From the NCBI GenBank assembly GCA_964610885.1, contig CAZSWR010000026.1, positions 1-38,837 on the forward strand: 38,837 nt of DNA. Reading direction: 5' to 3'. The stretch comes from CAZSWR01 sp964610885. Its GTDB lineage: Bacteria > Bacteroidota > Ignavibacteria > Kapaibacteriales > UBA2268. The notes beneath the pieces were generated by a model that was given only the letters and a program-made list of their open reading frames with translations, searched no databases and had not been told where the DNA came from. Position numbers and translations under genes: made by a program. This document shows positions 32,907 through 38,837 of the stretch, one piece after another. Numbering within the stretch: the first letter of the stretch is position 1; every line of letters starts with the position of its first letter.

Positions 32907-33317
32907 TTAGGTCTTAAATACCATTTTGATGCCGCGGCCGTCGTCGAAGAACTCAGCCGAGCTGGAGAGCTGGCGCATAAGGAATACTCCCCTGCCGCCG
33001 TCCTTCATCAGGTTCTGGGGCAATCGTGGATCCTGCACGTGGGAGAAATCGAAGCCGGAGCCTTCGTCCACTACGGTGATTACGATTTCGCCGGATTCGG
33101 CGTGGATATGCAGCAGGACGTATTTTTCGGGATTTAATTTGTTCCCGTGTATAATTGCATTGTTAATGGCTTCTGTGGTGGCTATCAGTATGTTATAATA
33201 CAATTCGTCCGGAATCGGAAATTTGCACCTGATGTCGCAAATCAGAGGCTCAATCAGGTTGATCGATGAGCGATGGCTTTCCAATCTTCGGGCGATATTT
33301 ATTTCTGTATTATTCAT
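32907..33317 (-). CDS. RsbW/SpoIIAB-like ATP-binding protein (HATPase_c, anti-sigma serine kinase type)
   Basis: A 136-residue cytoplasmic protein with the whole HATPase_c fold of the RsbW family: N-box ATTEAINNAIIHGN, G1 VVDEGSGFDF, and GGRGVFLMRQL. RsbW-type proteins phosphorylate anti-anti-sigma factors and bind sigma factors; in many phyla they are partner-switching domains controlling PP2C or c-di-GMP outputs. No sigma factor, STAS protein or PP2C phosphatase is nearby, so its partners lie elsewhere. The length and the start ATG at 33317 fit the family. It is isolated, flanked by REP-like palindromes on both sides. Confidence 0.85.
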   Translation of the reverse strand: MNNTEINIARRLESHRSSINLIEPLICDIRCKFPIPDELYYNILIATTEAINNAIIHGNKLNPEKYVLLHIHAESGEIVITVVDEGSGFDFSHVQDPRLPQNLMKDGGRGVFLMRQLSSSAEFFDDGRGIKMVFKT

Positions 33318-33496
33318 TCAAGCGTTTGTGGTATCTTTTTCACTTGTTCGAAGCGCAGTGAGCGCTTTATTATTATAACGGATTTCTTCTGATTCTGTTT
33401 CAAACAATAGCTACAAAGCACACATTTTCAAATTTAACAATAAATAATCAAAGAGCAATGATTGTGCCGTATTTTTAGCAGATTAAAAATCCTCAG

Positions 33497-33526
33497 TGTA
33501 GAGACAAGGCATGCCTTGTCTCTACA
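33497..33526. repeat. Perfect 30-bp palindrome abutting a stop codon
   Basis: From 33497 to 33526 the sequence reads TGTAGAGACAAGGCA followed by its exact reverse complement, with no loop. It ends one base from the stop codon of the minus-strand gene at 33528 and could form a 30-bp cruciform or terminate that transcript. Its TGTAGAGAC arms resemble a REP-like family found in several bacterial phyla. Confidence 0.85.
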
Positions 33527-33527
33527 T

Positions 33528-35546
33528 CTACAAGTAATAATTTGCAGAGATTAAAAAATTCGGGAACGAGCGGACAAACACTTTGCTCTCGAAGAAAAAC
33601 TCGTACCATCCGCTGATGCTGACGCTCGAACGCCGGCCAAGCGAGTACCGGAGGGCTGTCTCGACGCCGAACGACTGGCGGAAATAGTCCGAAATGCGGG
33701 ACTTCGTCGTGGACTTGCCAATGTATCGAGAACTGGCCACAAAGTAGCGCCCGCCCACGGATGTTGTCAGCGCATCGGTGGGCTGGCTGTTCAGCATCAG
33801 TTTGTAGAATTGGGAAGTTTTAGCATCCTGAGGGGATTCTTTGAATTCGTCCCAGAACAGGTTCGCGGTTTCCTCGTAGCGGAGCTGTAGCAAAGCGGAA
33901 ATGTTCGTGATTGCCCCCAAACTGACGATGACTGTGTCGTTTGTGGCGATATATCGCTGCGAAGTGCTTGTGATATTTGCTATCTTGTTTGCATAGTCGT
34001 AAGCAGTATAATTGGCAGCAAGCTCGAAGGACGGGACAAACCGCACATTCCGTCCTGAATATACAAACGAAGGCACAATCGAGAACCGGCGGTACCACTG
34101 ATTGTTAGCGGAGTTGGCCGCCTTCAGGTAAACGATGTGTTTCATGGCTGCCATTCCCGTCAGGGATCCAGCGAAAATCGAAGAGAAACGATGCTCCCAC
34201 GAAAAGGAAAAAATTGTCGTGAAAATGTCTTGCGCTGTCTGGTTGAGCGCGCTTGGTTTGTCGTCTTGGAGTAGCGAAACAGAATAGTCGAAGCGGAGGC
34301 CGTCCATTGCGCCCAAATTGATTAGAGTATTTGTGAACAGGTTGATGCCGGTCTTGACGTAGTCCTGCCGGGCCTCTTGGGCGCGAATGTCCGAAAGAGA
34401 GTCCGAGCTGATCGAGCCGGCTGACCGTACAGTATTTTCCGAATTCTGCGAAAGGTACTCCAGACCTACCGATTGCACAAGCCATTCCGAGCGGAAATCC
34501 ATTGCGCCGCGCACTCCGATATTCAAATCGTTTCGGGCGAGCACCACTTTCGAGTACATTACCGAATCCAATTGGCGGTTGTAGCTTTGTTCCAAATTGC
34601 TGTTGGAAATGGAGACAAGCAGGTCCGATGCGATGCGCTCGGAAAGCATATACTTCAGATCGGCAGAGCCGCTCGCGGTCCGGGCCGTCTTGGTCAGGAA
34701 TAAATTTTCGAAAAATGAGCTGTTCAGCGAAGCTGGAATCAGGTCGTAGCCGAAGATTTTGTATCCAGCATTTCCGGAGAAATCGTATTCGCTTTTGTTC
34801 GCATTGGTAATGATTGCGTTAGCATTGAAATCAGAAAGGGAGCGGCCATTCTTTAGCTTCAGAAACTCCGCGAACAGGTTCCCGTGCAGTAGGAAGTTAT
34901 CGACCTGTTGCTGCCCTATTTCAGAATTCAGCCCCCAAACAACGCCTTCGGACGAAGATTTTACTTGGTTGTTCTTTTCGTATCCGACGGTGGCCTCGGC
35001 GAAGGAATTCTCTAAAAAGTTGCTTCGGGCGCCTGCCGAAAAATTCAAACGCTCGGAGCGGTCGCTGCGGGAGGATGACAGCATCCAGCGCTGCTTGGCC
35101 ACTGCCGAAAAAATGCCGGAAACCGGCACCACGGCGTCGATCGAGAGTAGCGAATAGTCGTTCGACGAGCTGCCTGCAAGCAATTCGCTCGTGCCGCGGT
35201 ACGAATGGCGCAGGTCCAATGTGGAGCCGAAGGATTTAATTGTGGTATAGAACTGTTCGCCGACCACGTATTCGTTCGAGCTTTTAATGGCATTGGAAAA
35301 TAGGCCTCGCGCAAGCGAAGTATCAGTTCGGAAAATTGAGTTTTGCTGCTGAGAATGCGCCACATTGCCGGCAAGGGAGAACAATACGAACGCCACCAGA
35401 AATGCTGCCAGTTGGGCTTTCCGGCGAATCCACGCGCTTGGGCGAGCGGCAGCGGTTGCGCCATTCGTGTTGCCCCGCAAAGCGCTCCAAAGAAAAGAAT
35501 AAGCCGGCAGCCAATTGAAATTATTCTTTGATCGGCGGTGGTTCAT
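33528..35546 (-). CDS. Large outer-membrane beta-barrel protein
   Basis: A 672-residue protein made mostly of amphipathic beta-strands (GRSLSDFNANAIITNAN, LRFDYSVSLLQDD, VRFVPSFELAANYTAYDY, SVSISGWYEFFFES) and ending in FPNFLISANYYL. A barrel of roughly 20 or more strands is likely. The signal sequence RRKAQLAAFLVAFVLFSLAGNVAHSQ lies at residues 41-66, after an unusually long, basic N-terminus. The first ATG at 35546 lies inside the preceding FlbD-like gene, overlapping it by 26 bp; a non-ATG start nearer the signal may be real, but no better ATG exists. No TonB box or plug domain is visible, so a plain porin or transporter is possible. Function unknown. Confidence 0.7.
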   Translation of the reverse strand: MNHRRSKNNFNWLPAYSFLWSALRGNTNGATAAARPSAWIRRKAQLAAFLVAFVLFSLAGNVAHSQQQNSIFRTDTSLARGLFSNAIKSSNEYVVGEQFYTTIKSFGSTLDLRHSYRGTSELLAGSSSNDYSLLSIDAVVPVSGIFSAVAKQRWMLSSSRSDRSERLNFSAGARSNFLENSFAEATVGYEKNNQVKSSSEGVVWGLNSEIGQQQVDNFLLHGNLFAEFLKLKNGRSLSDFNANAIITNANKSEYDFSGNAGYKIFGYDLIPASLNSSFFENLFLTKTARTASGSADLKYMLSERIASDLLVSISNSNLEQSYNRQLDSVMYSKVVLARNDLNIGVRGAMDFRSEWLVQSVGLEYLSQNSENTVRSAGSISSDSLSDIRAQEARQDYVKTGINLFTNTLINLGAMDGLRFDYSVSLLQDDKPSALNQTAQDIFTTIFSFSWEHRFSSIFAGSLTGMAAMKHIVYLKAANSANNQWYRRFSIVPSFVYSGRNVRFVPSFELAANYTAYDYANKIANITSTSQRYIATNDTVIVSLGAITNISALLQLRYEETANLFWDEFKESPQDAKTSQFYKLMLNSQPTDALTTSVGGRYFVASSRYIGKSTTKSRISDYFRQSFGVETALRYSLGRRSSVSISGWYEFFFESKVFVRSFPNFLISANYYL

Positions 35547-35721
35547 TGCATATTCTTTTGTATTCGACCACTCGGCGTATTATCTCTTCGGCATTTTCGG
35601 AAACGATAATTTTCCTTCCGCTTTTCAGCGTGATGGTGGAATCGTGCATGTGCTCGATGGTCTCGATTTCGTCGGCATTGACGATTATTTCAGTTGAATC
35701 AATTTTTGTAAGGTGTACCAT
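35521..35721 (-). CDS. FlbD-family small protein
   Basis: A 66-residue protein matching the FlbD family (PF06289) in length and pattern: MVHLTKIDSTEIIVNADEI, then ETIEHMHDSTITLKSGRK, and IIVSENAEEIIRRV. FlbD is known from flagellar operons, where it is a small cytoplasmic factor of unclear function. No other flagellar gene is in this window. The ATG at 35721 fits the family start. The gene overlaps the following barrel gene by 26 bp, so it is likely translated together with it. Confidence 0.7.
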   Translation of the reverse strand: MVHLTKIDSTEIIVNADEIETIEHMHDSTITLKSGRKIIVSENAEEIIRRVVEYKRICNEPPPIKE

Positions 35722-36064
35722 AATATTTCTGAATGGTGAAAAACGATTCAATTTATCTTATGTAAGTTAATAAAAAAAACCGAACTTTTTAATATCTTCT
35801 TTGTGGGCTGGATAATTTTGCAATTATGCAAATATGTAGAATTTCATTATTCGTATGTTTAAACGAGTTTATTGCGTTTAAGAATCGAGTGAAAAAGCCG
35901 AAATGATTAATTGAAGCAGAATAGGTGCGGATTGGTGGCCGTTCTAATCAAAAATACAAGTAAGAAAAATACTGCTTTAATTTTTTTTTGTTAAATAATG
36001 AATTATTCAAAATATGTACTGATTTATTCCGTATAACAGGATATTGAGAACGTGGAGGGCAGAA
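35722..36064. other. AT-rich divergent intergenic region
   Basis: No gene. It separates the minus-strand FlbD-like unit from the plus-strand histidine kinase and must hold both promoters, but no box is a good match to the pattern seen elsewhere. GGAGG lies 6 nt before the kinase ATG. Confidence 0.5.
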
Positions 36065-38068
36065 ATGAAGAAAAAATGTATTATAGGATTAATTGTCCTT
36101 GTTGCTTGTGCCCTCTTCGCGTGGCCATATCTGGCCGATGCACAACAAGACACGCCTCCGCCCGACACAGCATCTATCAATAAACTAATTAGCAAGTATT
36201 ACTACTTGTTGCCGCGAAACACTCCGCCGAGCGAATTGGACGCCATCGCCGAGCTTGGATTGAAACATTCCGAAGAGATAGGCTACAAGCGCGGCCAGGC
36301 GGTATTCCTGAGCATAATCGCCCAGAGGTATTGCGCCAAGACAGAATACGTAACTGCGCTTGAATACGACCTCCGATCGCTGAAAATATTCGAGGAAACC
36401 TCGGACAGCTCCGGCCTGTCGCCAGTTTATAATTCAATCGGTATCCTGCTCGCCCAATTCCAAGACTTTCCGAAATCCATTGAATATTTTAACAAATGCC
36501 TTGAGTTCGCTAAATATTCCAAAGACGCTTCAGCCCTTGCCAGCTACTACACGAACATGGCGAGCATCTACCAACAGAGCGATAATCCCGATTCCGCTAT
36601 TGTGCTTTTCAAAAAGGCGTATCTGGCGGCCATCGAGACGGATTCGAGAATGAAAGCCTTCAACGCGCTTTGCGAATTGGCTTATACATCTGCGAAATAT
36701 TACAAGCAGTATCAATATGCGTATGGTATATTGAAACAAGCAGATTCATTGCTCGGGAATGAATATCCAATGTGGAGGAAAATGGAATTCGATATGAGGT
36801 TTGGATATGTACTAAATAAAATGTATTATCCCGCCCGAGCCGCTAAACACCTTGAATATGCAATGGAAACCGCAGTCAAAGAGAATGCGAAAGCTCAATT
36901 AATCGAGATCGTCGATTGCCTTTCGGAATCCTACTCACTCCTTGGCCGATACAAAGACGCATACGACATCCAAGAAAAATACAAAGGGCTTCGCGATTCA
37001 ATCTTCAAAGAGGTCAACCTGAACAGAATTGCATATTTGAATTTCGTCTATAACCAAGCCGAGAACGAACGAGAAATATCCTTACTAAAAGAAAAAAACA
37101 GCAAGCTCAGGACCGAGCGCACATTGATCGCCTTCATTGTCGCATTTTCAATTGTGGTTATTGTTTTGCTCGCCATTGCATTTTCAATTGCAAGCAAAAG
37201 GAATAAAGAAAAGCGGGAAAGCCTGGCCGTGCTGCACGAAAAGAATCTGCTGATCGAGCACCAAAACGTGGAGCTGGAGGCGATTATAGATGATTTACAA
37301 CAAAAAAAAGAACTGATCCTGAAGCAAAACGAAGACCTCGAGCAGGCTAATAACCTGCTTGCCGAATCCAACAAATCGAAAGATAAATTCTTCTCGATTC
37401 TGGCGCACGACCTCAAGAATCCTTTCCAGTTCTTGCTTTCGATGACTTCCTTCCTATATGACAATTATACGGTGCTTGCCGACGAAAAGAAAGTCGGAAT
37501 CCTGAAAGACCTGAACGGAATCGTGAAAAGTACTAATAAATTGCTCGAAAACCTGCTGCTGTGGGCACGTTTCCAACTTCATAACATCAAGGTGAACATC
37601 GAGCCGATGAATCTGAAAAACATCGTGGTGGAAACAGGAATGCTGTTCAACGAGAGTTCATCGCAAAAAGGTATTCAAGTGCTCTACGAGCTTGATGCAG
37701 AAATAAACGTAAAGGCAGACAGGTTCTTGCTTTCGACGATTATTCGGAATTTGCTGTCCAATTCGGTGAAGTTCACGAACCCACAGGGCGTGGTTAGCGT
37801 CAGGACCTCCGAAACCGATGGCATAGTCTCGCTTTGCGTAGAGGATAACGGCGTGGGTATCGAGAAATCCAGGCTCGATACGCTGTTCCGCGTCGATGCC
37901 GCCTCGTCCACGATGGGCACGCACAAGGAAAAAGGCTCCGGGCTGGGGCTAATGCTCTGCCACGATTTTGCGAAGAAAATGGGCATAAAGATCGAAGTGG
38001 CGAGCGAATTGGGCCGTGGCAGCTGTTTTAGGCTTGTTTTCACTTCTGATTCCTCGGGCCGAATGTAA
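36065..38068 (+). CDS. TPR-containing sensor histidine kinase
   Basis: A 667-residue protein with a signal-type N-terminal segment (CIIGLIVLVACALFAWPYLADA), a periplasmic helical region with tetratricopeptide-like repeats (about 35-310), a membrane helix (about 354-377, IAFIVAFSIVVIVLLAIAFSIAS), a coiled coil (about 380-440) and a cytoplasmic kinase. The H-box is SILAHDLKNPFQ with phospho-accepting H448, the N-box NLLSNSVKF (N562), G1 DNGVG (594-598) and G2 GSGLGL (624-629). This TPR-HisKA-HATPase layout is common in the FCB group. No receiver domain follows and no response regulator is adjacent, so its partner is elsewhere. The ATG at 36065 has a strong GGAGG ribosome site; an upstream TTG would only add seven residues. 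Confidence 0.9.
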   Translation: MKKKCIIGLIVLVACALFAWPYLADAQQDTPPPDTASINKLISKYYYLLPRNTPPSELDAIAELGLKHSEEIGYKRGQAVFLSIIAQRYCAKTEYVTALEYDLRSLKIFEETSDSSGLSPVYNSIGILLAQFQDFPKSIEYFNKCLEFAKYSKDASALASYYTNMASIYQQSDNPDSAIVLFKKAYLAAIETDSRMKAFNALCELAYTSAKYYKQYQYAYGILKQADSLLGNEYPMWRKMEFDMRFGYVLNKMYYPARAAKHLEYAMETAVKENAKAQLIEIVDCLSESYSLLGRYKDAYDIQEKYKGLRDSIFKEVNLNRIAYLNFVYNQAENEREISLLKEKNSKLRTERTLIAFIVAFSIVVIVLLAIAFSIASKRNKEKRESLAVLHEKNLLIEHQNVELEAIIDDLQQKKELILKQNEDLEQANNLLAESNKSKDKFFSILAHDLKNPFQFLLSMTSFLYDNYTVLADEKKVGILKDLNGIVKSTNKLLENLLLWARFQLHNIKVNIEPMNLKNIVVETGMLFNESSSQKGIQVLYELDAEINVKADRFLLSTIIRNLLSNSVKFTNPQGVVSVRTSETDGIVSLCVEDNGVGIEKSRLDTLFRVDAASSTMGTHKEKGSGLGLMLCHDFAKKMGIKIEVASELGRGSCFRLVFTSDSSGRM

Positions 38069-38160
38069 CTTTGAAATATGCTTTGTGGAAAACAATCAAC
38101 AATCCATAAAAAATGCTTTGTTAAATTGTAATTTTGTGTACTTCAATACTGGAATTACAA

Positions 38161-38835
38161 ATGTTAAAATCAACAATTGCATTCTTTAACAACAACAAAA
38201 CAATTGCTGCAATTGTAATCGTTTTGGCTCTGGCAGTGGTTGTATTCCCCCGCTTCAACAGGCAAGATATCGGCTTCGTGTCATCATTCGCTGGCACTGC
38301 CCCCTACGAGCTTAATTGCGACAACGAAAGCTACCTTCGTATGACAGAATATTTCCAAGGGAATGGAGATCTGTCAAGGGCTTCAGCTCCGTTTTGTTTT
38401 CGCCCGCTGGCTCCGTATTTGGCTTCCTACCTGCCTTTCGATGCGTTTACGTCTTTGAACCTGCTGAGTGCACTTGCAATACTCCTTTGCGCACCGCTAA
38501 CATTCGCTATTGCTAAAAGATTCGGTTTTAGCTATGGCGTGGCCACGCTTGGCGTATTATTGCATTTTGTATCCTTCCCGGTCTTCTTCTACTGCACGTC
38601 TGGCTTTGTGGATCCACTAAGCATTCTATTCCTATATCTGTTTATTTGGGCCAGGGTGTGCCGGCGGAATTGGCTGCTGCTGGTATTGTACTTGGTTTCG
38701 GCATGGGCCAAAGAAACTACGATAATGATTACAGGTTATCTATTGATAGACATATATTTCAGCAATGATAGCACAAAAAGAAAGGTTCATCCGAAAAACC
38801 GATACTTTCAAAATAATAAATTGCTATATTTGTAA
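38161..38835 (+). CDS. Polytopic membrane protein, GT-C-glycosyltransferase-like, possibly truncated
   Basis: A 224-residue membrane protein with about five or six hydrophobic helices. An early loop holds DNESYLRMTEYFQGNGDLSRA followed by RPLAPYLASYL, an arrangement seen in polytopic GT-C glycosyltransferases, where an aspartate in the first extracytoplasmic loop is catalytic. Family members usually have 350 or more residues and more helices. This frame ends abruptly with a hydrophilic tail (STKRKVHPKNRYFQNNKLLYL) two bases before the window edge, so it may be frameshifted, or the gene may be a shortened relative. A TAATTTTG box lies upstream at 38130-38137 region. The ATG at 38161 is chosen; an upstream TTG is less likely. 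Confidence 0.55.
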   Translation: MLKSTIAFFNNNKTIAAIVIVLALAVVVFPRFNRQDIGFVSSFAGTAPYELNCDNESYLRMTEYFQGNGDLSRASAPFCFRPLAPYLASYLPFDAFTSLNLLSALAILLCAPLTFAIAKRFGFSYGVATLGVLLHFVSFPVFFYCTSGFVDPLSILFLYLFIWARVCRRNWLLLVLYLVSAWAKETTIMITGYLLIDIYFSNDSTKRKVHPKNRYFQNNKLLYL

Positions 38836-38837
38836 AT

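Noticed and set aside
1..38837. CRISPR array, tRNA, rRNA, integrase, transposase, toxin-antitoxin pair
   Set aside because: None was seen. The repeats found are scattered palindromes without regular spacers, and no recombinase-like protein is encoded.

Overview
The window looks like chromosomal DNA from a Gram-negative bacterium of the Bacteroidetes/Chlorobi (FCB) side of the tree, possibly an Ignavibacteria/Kapabacteria-like lineage. The lineage is inferred from four things. One secreted protein carries a type IX secretion (T9SS) C-terminal sorting domain. There are OmpA proteins with PD40 repeats and many lipoproteins and outer-membrane beta-barrels. Several genes are preceded by the Bacteroidetes-type promoter pattern TTTG-N18-21-TAnnTTTG. 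Some genes also have clear Shine-Dalgarno sites, which is less typical of Bacteroidia proper. No tRNA, rRNA, CRISPR array, transposase or prophage module was seen.

Layout. 313-5703 (minus) is a housekeeping run: bcp peroxiredoxin, TatD nuclease whose reading frame continues without a stop into an outer-membrane protein, upp, a CapA-like protein and a PolX-like protein whose polymerase site is degenerate. A divergent promoter region separates it from an FKBP lipoprotein (5872-6585). 6677-8246 holds one lipoprotein and then an accessory-looking gap with a broken Bro-N antirepressor gene and a cluster of short palindromes. 8247-10257 (minus) is an M15 peptidase followed by an LCP-domain protein, both cell-wall related. 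10390-10993 is rplU-rpmA. 11255-15815 (minus) is a very tight five-gene operon: J-domain protein, PAP2 phosphatase, lipoprotein, secreted protein, DUF3160 protein. 16064-18715 is a large PD40/double-OmpA protein, 19047-19862 an outer-membrane barrel, and 19966-21396 rsmB.

21868-27648 is the most interesting unit. A promoter, three genes and a terminator encode an inner-membrane-anchored periplasmic protein with GldM-like topology and a glutamate in the middle of its only membrane helix, followed by two outer-membrane proteins with periplasmic N-terminal parts. A vWA-OmpA protein follows at 27707. Together they could form a trans-envelope machine related to, or working with, the T9SS/gliding apparatus; this is inference. 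The T9SS cargo (a BNR/Asp-box propeller, 30482-32551) lies 1.5 kb further on, after an EamA transporter.

32907-38835 carries an RsbW-like ATPase, a large outer-membrane barrel overlapping a FlbD-family gene, a TPR sensor histidine kinase and a polytopic membrane protein that looks cut short at the window edge. Intergenic gaps across the window contain several unrelated families of REP-like palindromes, including a perfect 30-bp palindrome one base from a stop codon.
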